Assembly (NCBI GenBank): GCA_025331565.1
Contig: JAFREQ010000046.1
Coordinates: forward strand, 3,412,501-3,476,500
From: Holacanthus passer
Lineage: Eukaryota; Chordata; Actinopteri; Pomacanthidae
Length of the DNA stretch: 64,000 nt
Reading direction: 5' to 3'
Below are positions 1-12,565 of this stretch, piece after piece. The first letter of the stretch is position 1. Each line of letters begins with the position of its first letter. The notes under the pieces were generated by a model that saw only the letters and a program-made list of their open reading frames with translations, had not been told where the DNA came from and searched no databases. Position numbers and translations under genes: made by a program.

Positions 1-2307
1 CTGAATAATTACATTTTAAGTACTTCAGATGACTTTGGATGAGAAGCTTGATGATTAATTACACTTGGTAAAGAATACTTAGGCGCTTAATGTGGGGCTA
101 ATGATTGTAAAACAGTTTTTTTATAAAGTTATTGGAGGCATTTTTTTTCCTCTCCACCACTAAACTTTTAACCTTACAAAGCAGAGCAGTTTCCACTTCA
201 CATGTTTACAGCTGGCAGGACCAGTTATTTGCTTGGATGTCACTTAAAGTCGGCCGTGCAATAGATGTTTGACAGTTTTCTCCTAAAGTCAGACTTAAAC
301 ATGAACCTTTCCTACATGCTGGATAAAATAGTCACTTCTCTGGTTGTGACAAACACCTCCTGGATCAGTTATTAAATAAATGTGAAACCTGAAAATAGGC
401 CATGTTTTTCCCTGCTTTAGTTGATATTTATATGTGTTTTTATAAGGTTTGGAAATCAGTCACTCTAATGATTGGTTCAGTTTTCAGCTACTGCGCTCAG
501 TCATTAGTAGATAAAATAATATCCCATCTTACAGCCGAGCTCGAGATGTGCAGTGTCACTTTGTGAGGCTATAAATTTTGCCTGGTAAAAAGTAAACCTG
601 ATTGCAAAAAAAATGGATTTTTGTAAATATCAGCTTATTCTGAATTTGATGGCAGCAACATGTTTCAAGCCAGTCGGGGCAGGAGCAACAAAAGACTGTG
701 AAAGTTGTGGACTGATCCAAAAACACCTGTTTGGATCCTTCCACAGGTAAACAGGTTCATTGGTAACAGGTGATAGTATCATGATTGGGTCTGAAAGGTT
801 CATCCTGGAAAGACTCAGTCGTTCACAAGTGAGGATGGAGAGAGGTTCAACACTTTGTGAACACATGATTGGATAAAGGAGATTAATAGATGGACTCAGT
901 TTGTCAGTTTGTCACAGTTTGTTTGCAAATGATTACATCTGTTTTATTTGTTTGTTTTCTTGAGACCCAACTTTTTTGGAATCAGGGTTGTAGAAAGAGC
1001 AGTTATGATGTTTCCCTGATGGTTCAGACGGGGCCCGACTTGTTTTCTTAGAGATCCAATTATTATGCCGTCATCATTATGGCTATGATCTTCGTGATCT
1101 TTAAATTTAAATACAGACTTTATATTCTGATATTTGAATCCGCCCTCCCACACATGACGGCCTATTGCACCAATCAAATCGCCAGCGCTCACCTTGTCAA
1201 CACTAATGTCGGGGTCGTCTTCACACTGAATAATTTAATGATGAAATCTAAATATTTTCTTCTTACACAAGTCAAAACATTTAGCAAATATCAGCAAAAA
1301 GGGAAATTTTAATTTCAGCTTGGCCTTAAGAGTAATTATTATGTGATCATAATAAGAGTCAGTAACATATTAGCTTCAACAATACAGTCAATATAATCAG
1401 TAACAGCTCCCTGTCTATAAAAAGTGGAGCCAAGCGAGAAGATTCGGCCATCTTGACCCCTGTCACCAATAAAGTGAAGAGGATTTAAGCCGTTTTACTA
1501 TGATACATCCTCTGCGGTCGGACTCAGAGCGAGCACAGATTATTGCTTCTATCACTGCTGGGACAGATAATGTGGCATTCTCTGGCTTTCATTAACATCC
1601 TACACAGCAGCCCAGTAAACTCCCGGGTGGCTTAGTTACAGTGAGATGCGGATAAAGTTCTTCCCTCTCTCGCTGTTAGTGTCGGTTCTGAGAACATGAA
1701 GAGAGCAGCGACATGAGGGGATTTGGAGCCGGAGAGTCGGCTGGTGCAGCGCTTACGTTTTAAAAACACTGTTGGAGCTCGTTTCATTTGCATCTTGTCA
1801 TCCGAGCATTTATTGCCGGCTCCAAAAATTAACCGCGCTTCGTCTAACAATGCGAGTATTAATTTCCATCAGGATCAGCTGAGAAGTGTGAAAGATTGAA
1901 ATAAACATCGCGACCAAAATAAACACGCCTCAGAATACAAACAGGGTTCAATAGATCAGGCTGCATCGTGACCTCGATTCCTGGAACTGTAACTGAGCCA
2001 CAGCTTCGCTCGGAGCCAAATTTCACAGCGCTGGTTACAAAAAAAGGCTTTAACCTCTCAGCGATGCCTAAAGTCACGAAAAGAGAAAAGTGCAGCCACA
2101 CTCGAGAGCGAGTATTTTTTTTTTTTCCTGGTGCAAATCATACGAGAGGGAGCCGGATTTGTCCCTGCATTATTTACCATTACCGTTCTCTTTGTTAGCC
2201 CGAGTCACATTAATGAATGCATGAGGAGTTGCCTATTTGATGACCACAATGCATTGGGGATACTCGTGGTACACCGATGCTCCATTTGTGTGAGCTGAAT
2301 CATTCAT

Positions 2308-2329
2308 CACACACACACACACACACACA
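2308..2329. repeat. (CA)n microsatellite
   Basis: A run of about eleven uninterrupted CA units in unc5d intron 4. Confidence 0.95.
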
Positions 2330-3490
2330 AAGTTTTACGTGCATTATGTGAACTGTGGAGGAGTCCATGGTCATCTTCAAGGAGTCTTAATGCTCCACTT
2401 TTTTTTTGTGTGTGTGAACGTTTTATTAATATGACAATGAAGAAAAAAAGGAAAAGAAAATGTTTGGGCTCTGTAAATGTAATATAAGATGGAAAGCTTT
2501 AAATCTCCAATCCAATTTTAAGGCAACGTCAATAGACAAGTTATCGTAGAAGATCATATTTAATATTTGATAAAAATCAAACACCGTCTGCAGACGTTCG
2601 GCGACCTGATCTTGGTTGTTTCAGGGGTTTTTTTCAGTCTGGTGAGTGATGCACATGACTGAGCTCAACCTCTATGTGTTTGTATTGGTCTGATATGACA
2701 CAAACTCATTATGATAATCCTGACAGAAAACGTCACATGACTTTGGGGCCGTTGAGGAAGGAAGCGTGTCATGATAAAGGTCGTCCTCAGGGCTTTCTGC
2801 CAGAAAGCGTTGTTTGTGTGTTGAACGTGAGCAGGTACGCTCGACCTGAAGGCTCGACGGAGAGGTGATGACTATTTACTTCAGTGCACCAATGTGCGTT
2901 TAGCAACGTGAATCAGAATCTGATGACATTTGGTGGATTGTTCGGTCCTGATGAAGATTTGTTTCTGGTCCAGATGCTGAATAAACGTAAAATGTTTTTC
3001 CTTTTTTAAACTTGATTGCTGCTTATGAATAATTAACGTTATAGAGGAATGCACAAGATTTAAAGCAAAGTTTACAGCAGCTTTAAAGTTGAATCGAACT
3101 CTTCTGCCTCATTATTGTTTCACAGCAAATCCAATGTGTGGGAAAAGAGCCTGACTTGAAAACACCCCAATCATTCTTAATGTGCTGAATGTGATTAAGT
3201 AGTTTGACTTATAGCGAAATCAACAATTCAAGCATCTCAATCATATGTATGCTGTTGACAAAAATCGCAAAGCTTTAACTCTTTGTATCATCAAACATTG
3301 ATCAGTTATCAGTCGGTGCATGTGAGGACCTGTCAGTCATGTGGGCAGGAACAGCAGGGTTCCAGTCGTGCGCTTTGAAATTTGCTGTCACTTTGTTTAC
3401 GTATGGATCACAGACCGTCTTTAAGTGAACGCAGAGCTTCAGATGTTCGGGCACACAAGCTTTGATATTGACATATCCTTCACATGAAGG

Positions 3491-3513
3491 CACACACACA
3501 CACACACACACAC
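3491..3513. repeat. (CA)n microsatellite
   Basis: A run of about eleven CA units, 77 bp from a second CA array. Its minus-strand GT translation creates the Val/Cys-rich stretch of a spurious 124-codon frame. Confidence 0.95.
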
Positions 3514-3589
3514 CCAACAGGAGCATCCACAAGAGCCTCATTTTATATTCATAGTAAAAATTAAAATGGCAATGACAGACTCCCTCTTT

Positions 3590-3632
3590 CACACACACAC
3601 ACACACCCACACACACACACACACACACACAC
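3590..3632. repeat. (CA)n microsatellite, interrupted
   Basis: About 43 bp of CA units with a single CCC interruption near 3607. It is the longest CA array close to the exon 3-4 pair. Confidence 0.95.
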
Positions 3633-3957
3633 TCTGAGGAAGGAGGGAATGAATACATGACGTCTAAATAAGTCATAGCTGTACATGCTTTAACCAGAGA
3701 AACAGCAGAACATATTGATGCACATGGAAAGATATTAGAGCCAGTATATGATTGACTAACATGAGAAACTGAACAAATCTTCAGCTCATCGTCTGCAGCT
3801 CTGGCTCAAACCCAACTGAAAAGTGCTGTGACTGTGAGGAACAAAACGTCGCATCATGAAAACACAGTGTCACAGCGAGTAAACCGGACAGGCGACTGCT
3901 CCTCTCCAGGCAACGCGGGAGGAAATGTCGGCCGTTTGAAGTGCAAGAAGCCCTCAC

Positions 3958-4061
3958 CTCAGCCACAGGCACTCCCTCTGGGGGACGACAGTGCAACACG
4001 ATCATGCCATTCAGAGGCACCTCGGCGCCCTGGGGGTCCTGCTCAAAGTTCTTCCTCAGGT
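3958..4061 (-). CDS. unc5d: unc5d exon 4: linker and start of Ig domain 2
   Basis: This 104-nt exon encodes the Ig1-Ig2 linker and the first strands of Ig2. The acceptor is ctcccttag before 4061 and the donor is gtgagg after 3958. AC joins the T from exon 3 to make Tyr, and the exon ends cleanly after a GAG codon (phase 0). The protein reads YLRKNFEQDPQGAEVPLNG, then MIVLHCRPPEGVPVAE. The Cys in LHCRPPEG is the first disulphide cysteine of Ig2. The phrase GMIVLHCRPPEGVP points to UNC5D, since UNC5B and C as I know them have LLQC in this position. The expected next residues (VEWLKNE...) must come from exon 5, which I did not find between 1 and 3957. A frame running through the acceptor and donor on this strand (3781-4110) is intron read-through, not a separate protein. 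Confidence 0.94.
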
Positions 4062-4277
4062 CTAAGGGAGAGAATAAACAGCCTGCATTAAAGAACAGCC
4101 ACAACAGCATGAAAAAAAAAAAGCAATTTGTTTCATGTCTGACCTTCTCCCTTCACACATACATGCATAAAAAAAAAATGATGCCTCCTACAAAGTCGTG
4201 GCAGCAGCTTGAGGAAGAATAACCTTTTCAGAGACAATAAGGTCAGACTTGTATCAAAGTGACGTGGACATGCTTAC
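4062..4277 (-). other. unc5d: unc5d intron 3 (216 bp)
   Basis: This is a short intron with GT and AG borders on the minus strand, bounded by two certain exons. It contains two runs of about ten A on the plus strand (near 4110-4120 and 4170-4178), which are T-runs in the transcript. Confidence 0.93.
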
Positions 4278-4421
4278 AGGCGATCCGGACAGATGCCTTG
4301 CGGCTCTTGGAGGTTCCCAGGTGGCTCCAGGCGACGCACAGACACCAGTAATCCTCCGGGCCGTGAAAGTCCTCCACCTGCTGACGGGACACGTTGATCA
4401 TCACCTCGCGGATCTTCAGCC
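4278..4421 (-). CDS. unc5d: unc5d exon 3: second half of Ig domain 1
   Basis: This 144-nt exon encodes the C-terminal half of Ig1. The acceptor is gtccgccag before 4421 and the donor is gtaagc after 4278. It opens with GG, which completes a Gly codon with the last base of exon 2, and closes with T, which is completed by AC of exon 4 to give Tyr. The protein contains GLKIREVMINVSRQQVEDFH, then GPEDYWCLCVAWSHLGTSKS, then RKASVRIA. The first Cys of YWC is the second disulphide cysteine of Ig1. NVS is an N-glycosylation sequon at the place where I recall NVT in mammalian UNC5D. The residue after YWC is Leu, where I recall Gln in the mammalian proteins. Exon 4 follows after only 216 nt, while exon 2 lies 14.9 kb upstream. 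Confidence 0.95.
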
Positions 4422-6615
4422 CTGGCGGACAAGATCGCTTAGATTAGCTCTCATTATATCACGGGGATGATCGATCAAAGAGATGAAGGTTTGCCGGGAT
4501 TGGACGGTGAGTGAAATTTGAATCTGATTAGATTATCAGCCAGTAAACAGATCTGCCATTCGCCGGGAGGTGAAGGAGGAGAGAGTCAAAGCAAATACAT
4601 TTCAGGGATTTTTGTTTGGACGTGAATTCAAGCTGTTCACTTTTATCCTGTTCAAAGTCACAGAGTTGACCACTTCATTGTAAATACTCATTTCAATGTC
4701 ATCACCGATCTTTTTACAAACTCTTCAAACTTGAGTTTCGGCAAACAGATGGACAGTAATGCAAAATGTTAGTGAGCCCTCATACCTTCTTTCAGTATCT
4801 GTAAAACACAATCTATTTATACAGCAGTGACACTAAATGCTTTCCAGTGGAGGCATTAACAGACAGGACGAAAACATCAGCCTGGTTTTGTTTTAAGGGA
4901 GAGCGGGAGCACTCAATTTTTCTCTTTGAAGGGGCTATAATTTAAGGTAGAAAAGAGATGCAAAACAACGCAATTAAACTCTGCATCCTGACTTTCTGCG
5001 ACAATCAAATCATCTATTTCTGCTGCAGAACTTTGACTTCATGTCACGCGGGTCGTTCGTTAATAACCGCATATTGTCTGTGATAATGAGCTCGGTGTGA
5101 GTCGAACATTTTCACAGAGAAATGATGGGAATTTAAAAGCCTGGTATTTCAATTAAGCCGGGCTGTGCACAATAGATGACAGGCTCGGACCATTATTGTG
5201 CGATGGGTGGCTTTACTGGGCATCTAGGAAATTGCAGCTTTCAGCCGACATGTGTGATGTCTATCTGGAATGGCGGAAACCTGAGTTTCAGCCGGCTTGA
5301 ATAGATTTATTAATATATGAATACAGAGTTATGAAAAGCTAACGTTGGGTGTCAAGCCCGCGACCTCGTCACTCCCGGCGGTATGCAATTAAGAATGCAC
5401 AGAGGGGGAATGGGGAGGGACAATAACACATACAACCTCAGAGGAGACTAATATTAGAGCCTATAGGCGGAGTCTGGGTGGAGGTGCTGCTGATTCAATG
5501 GGTTATATGAGCAGCCAGTTGTGTTGCTCCAGTAAAAGCGTGAGCAGAGCACAAAACAGGCGAAGGAGGTGTCACACATGGGAACAACAGTGTGATTAAC
5601 CTTGTCTGCGATAACTAACTACGAGGCTTCACTTCATCCATTGCTGCAGTCAAGCCTGTCCTGTTCTTCATTCATTAACCACAGGACTGGGTTTAAGAGT
5701 AAAACTCACCGAATTCGTCATGACATTTTATAACTAATGTGAGATGAGTTAAAGTTATAATTCTTAAGATTTAAGTCCTGCTTGATTTGGCGACACCTGT
5801 GTTTACTGGTTGTAACAGCAAGTGTGAACAAAAACACTCAGAAACTCAACAGAGGAGCAAGTGGTGTCTCTGTTTAAAACTCAGCCAAACAAACTCACTC
5901 ACATTGCTTTATTAAAAAAGTCAGTCAATATTATGTTTTCCAACATATACCACCTGCAACTCTATATCTAATATCGCCTTACAATATTTAAAGTCATCAG
6001 CTGCCAAACCATGTCTTGATTTGTAGATTCATTTTTGATTAACGACACTGTTTCCTGTGACTGCACCTCATGTTTCACCAGTTTAAATTCTTGGTTCGCA
6101 TTTGCAGTAATTCAAACCTCTGAGACGGATTTAACCGCAAACAGAGGCCGACATCTGCGAGATAAAATTACAAACATGTTGCATCATTTCCTGGGAATCA
6201 TTCTCGTGTCGGTAAGAAATGCTGTATGGGAAATGGTAAATAGTATCAAAAGGTTTGCTTTCTTTATGACAATCATGTCATAAATAATTGTGTAAATCAG
6301 CAAAGTTGGTCTTTTACGCTGATTTGAACAACATCTAACAAGTTGTGCCAAACAGCTGTTGAAAAATCTCCGTAAAGCTCGGCCTCTCGTGGCTTATTGC
6401 TTAATTGCGCAGCCCTACACTTGTCGAGGAGTCGTCTCTCTGCAGGCTGGTGCCATCGCGCCGAACGCTGCAGACAGCAGCTTAGACATGGGCTGGGATT
6501 AAATGAAAACTAATAATGTGAAATGAAAGGTTATCAAAGGCAGCCTAATGAAGTAATGTAAAACAGAAATGTTCTCTGAAGACACTGTAATCCTCTGCAG
6601 TGACTGATATTATGT

Positions 6616-6643
6616 ACACACACACACACACCCACACACACAC
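6616..6643. repeat. (CA)n microsatellite, interrupted
   Basis: About 28 bp of CA units with one CCC interruption, in intron 2. Confidence 0.93.
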
Positions 6644-9039
6644 TCCAGCTACTCCTCCTCTCCACTGCCACAAATTAGAGACTCAATCAACATGGCTGAT
6701 TAAGTGAGAGTGAGGCAGATTTAACTACAGGAAAATAAAAGATTGCACCGTCGCGAGGCGGCACATTTGTCATCACATCATCAGAAAAACACGGCGTCAG
6801 TGTCCAATTCTCCTCTCGATGCAGCAGAGATGGAAACAAGCAGGAATTCATTGTTGGGATATGAACAGAAAACGCACTCTGGATGAACAGCATCTACATT
6901 TTCTCAGTAATATTTGTCCTCTCTCGTCACTGAACTGTCACCCAGTTGACACGATTTGTCACAAACATCACAGCATTTCTTCTCTGAGTCATAACTCAAT
7001 GAAACACACACGGCTCCAGTCAGCACAGTTCACTCTTTACACTGGTGTCAGATACACATCCATAAATCTGTTTAGGAATAATATAAAAATGGACCTTATA
7101 TCTTTATAACTTCAGATTTTGGTCCGTCATCATCGTGTTGATTTGATTTATGATTGTTTGTTGAGGAAGAAGTACAAACTTTATATATTCGTATTTTGCA
7201 GGATGTAGATTTGAAACTAGATTACAGGCTGAAACACAGAGGTGAAGATAGTTTTAAGCTCAATACTCAGACACTCAGCGAGGTTCATCCACAGTAACAG
7301 CTTGACAGACGTTCCACAGGCGTTCGTTTTAAGTCATGATCACATATTGAAGCCAGCCACTTTTCAAAAGTGCATGAAAAATGGCCAGAAGAGATTTTTA
7401 GGATTCATAAATATTTCAACCAACTTAACATCCACGTGGCCGTTCTCCCATCACACACACAAAGAGAGACGTGTGACCTGTATTTTCCCACTGTTTCAAC
7501 TATTCAGACTCTTCACAGTTTCACAGTTTGCATTTTGACACACTTTTTAAAAATTCTTTCTGAAAACAGGATTAAAATACAAATCATGTTTTAATATTTA
7601 ATGAATTCAGATACATTATAAAATATTGTGTTATTTGTATATTTCATTAGCAGCTTTACATCGTTATGAGGAGGATATAATAAATAGTATAAAACAACCC
7701 AATAAAGAAAATGAAGCATGATTTCTAACAACTTCTGGTATAAATCTGAATCTAAATGCAGATATTTTTGTGACATAAACAGATTTAGATGTTAGCTTTG
7801 CATTACACTTCTACACTGTAATGAGTCTAAAGCTTCACTGATGGTTGAATTTTCTTGTCTTCAGTTTAATAACATTATTTTTGCTGACTGAATTTATATT
7901 CTTTCCTGGAAGTGCAGCAGAGTTTGAGCTCAGAAAGACTGATGATAAGTGACTACAGTCGACTGTACACGCATGTTGTTAGTCGAATACTCGTACTGTC
8001 TAAAAATGCCAATTCAGACTTTCACATTCTCGTGATGAACTATTAAAAATAACCAACCTCACACCTTCGTATCTGTCTTTGATGTAACCTCTAAACATCA
8101 GTAAGTGCTTTCTGACAAGCAATTCCACTATTGGATTGTGACAATAGCCTAAAGCACTGAGGAGACAAGGGAACGGGCTCAGGCGTGTTGTCTCTTAATT
8201 CACAATGTCTTTTTCCACAATCAGACCTCCTCATCTTTATTAATGACGAAGAAAGCGGAAGAAACTAATGAATAAACAACAGTGTGCCGGTCCTGATGCA
8301 GCGGTTCATGCTGAAAGCAGAATAACTGACTCATAGCTGTGCACAGTCGCTCCCGAAGCTCTTTTTCTGGCACACCGCGAGAACACATCTGACCGCTAAA
8401 CAGAAATAAGAAAACAAAAATGATGCTTTCCATATCAGCCAATTTCATATTACAATTGGTTGGAAAATCACACATTCAAAAACAAATGCATGAATTTCCT
8501 GTAATAAACACACACATGGACCGGTGGCTCTTCTGTGTTTGACTGAGGGCCACGGTGTTTCTGCTGAAGGCGAGATAAACAAAGAGAAATCACAAGGACT
8601 CTGAATCCCAGGTTCTCTCATATTTGGCCTTGACCAAAGAGCTCAGTCCCTTTTCCAAGCAGCCTGGAATCACACTCACTGCCGCTCTGTTGGAGAAATT
8701 ATCCAATAACTGCTCGGTCACGTTGATGACATCCGCTCACTTCTCCACGTTCAGGAACAGGAAGCGTCCACTCAGCTCCGTCCATGAGCCTGTCCCTGGA
8801 CGCCTCTTTCCTTTTTTTTGCCTTCCCTTCAGGCTCCTGCCAGAGGCTCTTGACAGAGCGCCACAAAGCCTTGACAACAAACCTCAGGGTGGAGCAGCTT
8901 TCACTTGCCCCTTCAATCACGTCCTTTAATACGTCTCTAATGTGGCCTCTATAAAGGAGTCAGGGAGAGATATACCAATGCTGATGCTCACTTATCATCC
9001 CGCTCTCTCTCTCTGTCTCTCTGTTGGTCTGCTGGCACG

Positions 9040-9230
9040 AGGCCGGCGGTGTGATTTCTCCCGGCTTTGGCCCATTGTTTCGCCTTGGCTGAGTCTATGC
9101 AAAGGCCTCGAGGGAGCCGGGCGGCGCCAGCTACAAGTGGCTCCTGATCCGAGCGGCTCAGCAGAACTCGACCGGTCCGGCTCGGTTCACAGTCCGGGAC
9201 GTCTCTGTCGAGCTTAACGGCGCGCTGGGT
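9040..9230. other. CpG-dense pocket in intron 2
   Basis: This stretch is visibly richer in CG dinucleotides than its surroundings (for example gccggcggtg, gccgggcggcgcc, cgaccggtccgg, ggcgcgctgg). No TATA box, splice-consistent exon or recognisable protein accompanies it. It could be a small CpG island, an intronic regulatory element or simply local GC-rich sequence. Confidence 0.35.
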
Positions 9231-10369
9231 GAGGGATTGTCAGACTCGAGTTTGTCTGAGGGATCCTCAGCTGCGTGCATTGCGGGTGACATGGCGTGGG
9301 CCGTGGCTTGAGGTGGATGGATGTAGCTTCGGGAGAGCGTCTGACTGATGTGAGCTCGGCTTAGGGGAAATGTTTGCGTGATGTGACACGGTGGCACGCA
9401 GCTCGGCATGTGGGGGCTGCGAGGGCTGGCTCGGGGCCAGACACAGACGAACCCTGCTAGACAAGCGGAACATGCTCCCAGCAACATCTTCAGTCTGGTC
9501 CCAGCTGTGTGTGTCATACTTAATCCTGGAACCAAAGGGACGCATTACTCCGTGCATAAAAAAATCATGATAATTCAGCCATTAAAATGCTGCGAGTCCT
9601 TATTTGTGTCATTCCCCCGGTTGCCTTGTTTATGTTTATCCAAAAACCGCGTGTCTGCTTATTAGGAGCAAGTTTTGCATACACAAGTGGCTTTCACTCC
9701 GTGTGCCACTTCATTTGTTTCTCTGGCGTTTCTTTAACTAATAGCTGGTGACAGCGAGAGACTGCGAGACTGCGAGGCTTCTCACCAGTCCCCACCTTTC
9801 TGCCTTTGTCCCGGGTTCATGCCTGGTTGATGCGATCTCTCTGGGATCAAACTACACAACACTGGAGTCAGTCTTTGACAGAGCATCAACAGGAAGAGAC
9901 ATCCATACTTCCTCTATCCAGCCGGCGTTCATGCGCTTTCCTTCAATCACTATCTCTTCATCACCGAATCTGCAGGAGCTGCTATCCTCTCCTCCTCTAG
10001 ACGAGCGGCGTGGTATCCATTTCCAGCCTCTCTTTCACTCTCCCGCCGCCCTCTCCATTTCCAACGCCCTCGTTCCCCCCTCATCCCCTCATCCTCTTAT
10101 CTCTCCATCAGGGTATCATCCTTTCAGATGAAGTCTCCAAGCACAGATATCCCCTCTGTTCCACCTTCCTCTCCGCTCTTCTTTCACTCTGTCCTTCAGT
10201 GATCTCCCGAGTTCTATCACTCATTTCCATCTTGCAGCTTTTCAACAGAGACGAAAATAAAGTTATTTTCTGTGACGGGTCAGAGCGAGCGGTGTGAAAG
10301 AAAAGCATCTGTTTTGTTTACAGCAGCAGGACTTCTTTCATTTTGTCTTTAGAATTTTAAGTATTTCTA

Positions 10370-11217
10370 CAGAAGCCCTGAGAGGCAGGAGAGAGAAAAA
10401 CATACTGGTGATCCTTTTTCTGAGTCTGATCTAAATTGTTTTCTCTCATGTGTTTGTGACTTAAGAACATGTGGGAAAAAAAGGTTTTGCCAGGATGATC
10501 CTTCTCAGTTCCTTAATGTTTTTTTTATTTATCTGTGAAAAAAGATGCAGGTGAAAGAAAAGGTTTCAGCAGGTGTTTTTTGTTGTTGTCAGGATCATAT
10601 TTTTAAATTGTTTGTTGTTGTAATACTCTTTTTGGCCACAAGAAACTGAAGCGTGAAGCATCTCACGTTCGGATAAGTTTGTCTTCAGGCCTTCGCTTTC
10701 TGACAGAAAGACTTTAGGAAGTAGTATAAAGTGCAACAAAACACATTTCAGGAGGAGTTTATTGTGGGTGAATAAGTGAAACACATATGTGGGAAACCAA
10801 AATTCAACGTTGACTTTTAGGATTAGTTTAGACAACAGAATCACTTGACTAGGTTTAAAAGATCATGGTTTGGGTTTCACAATGTTAGAAAGACCATGTG
10901 TTAGAAAGGCTTTCTGGCAGAAAGGCGAGGTTCTGCCTCCGGTGGCCGAAATAGATACTACAACAAATATCTGAAAAAGGATCCTGAAAAACCTGTTTTC
11001 ACAAATGGAAAAAAGAACCAAACATTTTTTTTTTTTTTGGGCAAAAACTTGTTTTCAAACTGTTTCACAGATGGAAAAATCATTTAAGGAACATAAAAAG
11101 ATTATCCTGGCTACACTTTTTTCCCAACCTGTTTTTAAGTCATAAACACTGAGAGAAAACAGTTTAGACTTTAGAAAACGGATCACCAGGATTTCTTCTT
11201 GCCTCTCAGGGCGTCTG
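10370..11217. mobile_element. 848-bp fold-back (MITE-like) element flanked by TA
   Basis: The two ends are inverted copies. The left end reads CAGAAGCCCTGAGAGGCA and the reverse complement of the right end reads CAGACGCCCTGAGAGGCA. Pairing continues inwards with mismatches and indels for about 185 bp: both arms carry tgg-tgatcc, gttttctctca, gacttaa-aaca and ccagga-gat blocks. Weaker pairing reaches close to the centre, where ctttctg..cagaaag occurs at 10696-10710 and 10910-10924. Both ends abut TA (10368-10369 and 11218-11219), as expected for a TA target duplication. There is no transposase-like open frame. The CAG terminus and TA site suggest a non-autonomous Tc1/mariner-type element; the structure is seen directly, the family is inferred. 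Confidence 0.8.
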
Positions 11218-12526
11218 TACGATTCCCCTATAAATAACAGAAACTGGGTGATTTACTGTCTCAATACAGCTTCCTCAAATCATTCTGAGGAGTTTATCAG
11301 AAGAAGCTGTTTTCCTGAAGGGAGGTTAAAATCTGGGTAGCGATGATTACATGGAATATCCAGCTGAGCCTCGTCTGCCTGTGGTTTATCAAAAGGCTTA
11401 GCTGTCGCAAAGGGATAAAGAAAATAACACTGTTGCACTGAATCTGAAGAAACACTGAACTGTGTCGTCCACAAAGCTGATCAATGAACCTTTTACTTCC
11501 AATGCAAACTTCAAATGTATGGATCAAACACTCAGGATGTTAAATTCTCTGTCTCACAATTTAGCGCTTCTTTCTTTCTCTTCACACTTTCATCTCTCCT
11601 CAGCTTCAGACCCTTCACAGGAATCGCAGGATGATATTTGAGTGAGGACATGAATACATCCTCTGCAGACGGCGTCCTCAGTTTGTGTTTATGCTGGGCG
11701 GCCATTACTGTCAGCCCCGATCAGCCTCCTGCTTCATGGTTCAGGTGAGGCCAGTTACCTTTAGTGCACAAAAATTAATGACAGCGTTTGATGCTGAAGC
11801 CAGAAGCTATGTAACAGCTCTGGATGGGTGAAACACTCAATACACGTTTCCACTTTTTCTGTCATGCATACCTGCAGGGAAATTCGCCACCGTCACGAGA
11901 AAGTGGAAAAATATCTCATATATCCAAACTGATAAGATGCTGTAAATTCAATTCCATTTACTTATTCAAATCCCCAGTTTGACTCAACAGATGTGGACGG
12001 CGGCAGTGAGCCTCCCACCGGCCGACGATTACATCCTGCTCTCTCTTCCAGCCTCCGTTATTGTTTTCAATGAACAGAATCAATGACTTGACAATAACCT
12101 ACAAACTGAAGATAGAGAATGTTAAAAGAAATCTTGTGAATGAGGAAGGTAATTACCGCGGGAGAAATGTACCTAGATAAAAACCTCCAGTGTTACAAGC
12201 ACGACTGACTTGCAGGATTAAAAACACACATCACAGATATCAAAACCGCTCGAGCAGCGAACCTCAATGAGCCTAATTATCCACCGGACGTTTGGCTGCG
12301 AGATGAAAATCACAATATTTGGTTCTATCACAAAGGAGTGAAAGGCCCAGAATCAATATGTTTTTGTTGTTATTAAAAGCCGCTGATGTCCTGTCATCTA
12401 TCATTTCATGTCGAGGAGATTCATGTCGTGATTAATGAGGTGTGTTTATTTTACAACTTCTGAGCACATTTTCATTATCATCAAATGATTTCGTTCTCAG
12501 ATCCAGCCCTTCATAAAACACTATAA

Positions 12527-12565
12527 AGTAACTGTAACTAATTAAATAATGCAATTACAGTTACT
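12527..12565. repeat. Short inverted repeat (11-bp arms)
   Basis: The arms agtaactgtaa (12527-12537) and ttacagttact (12555-12565) are perfect inverted copies around a 17-nt AT-rich loop. Further gttacta repeats follow at about 12578-12590. It may be the remnant of a transposon end or a chance hairpin. Confidence 0.6.

Larger units (their letters stand above)
1..3957 (-). other. unc5d: unc5d intron 4 (partial)
   Basis: This is non-coding sequence downstream of exon 4 in transcript order. No UNC5 Ig2 exon (EWLKNE, NYTC motifs) was seen on the minus strand by eye. It holds three CA-type microsatellites (2308-2329, 3491-3513, 3590-3632) and short A/T tracts. Short open frames on both strands show no recognisable protein. 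Confidence 0.75.

Noticed and set aside
2785..2810. A further copy of the 848-bp fold-back element, from shared ctttctgccagaaag
   Set aside because: The match is limited to a 15-bp palindrome and does not extend into the flanks.
3302..3676. Minus-strand 124-codon open frame with Val/Cys-rich runs
   Set aside because: The repetitive residues come from translating two CA/GT microsatellites; no domain is present and it lies in intron 4.
1..3957. unc5d exon 5 (rest of Ig2)
   Set aside because: No EWLKNE or NYTC-type motif with splice borders was seen on the minus strand; the exon is probably beyond the left edge.
3781..4110. A 109-codon minus-strand protein containing the exon 4 sequence
   Set aside because: Only the central part between the acceptor at 4061 and the donor at 3958 is UNC5-like; the ends are intron read-through.
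4249..4470. Plus-strand open frame across exon 3
   Set aside because: It is the antisense shadow of the unc5d exon; the minus strand gives the recognisable protein with matching splice sites.
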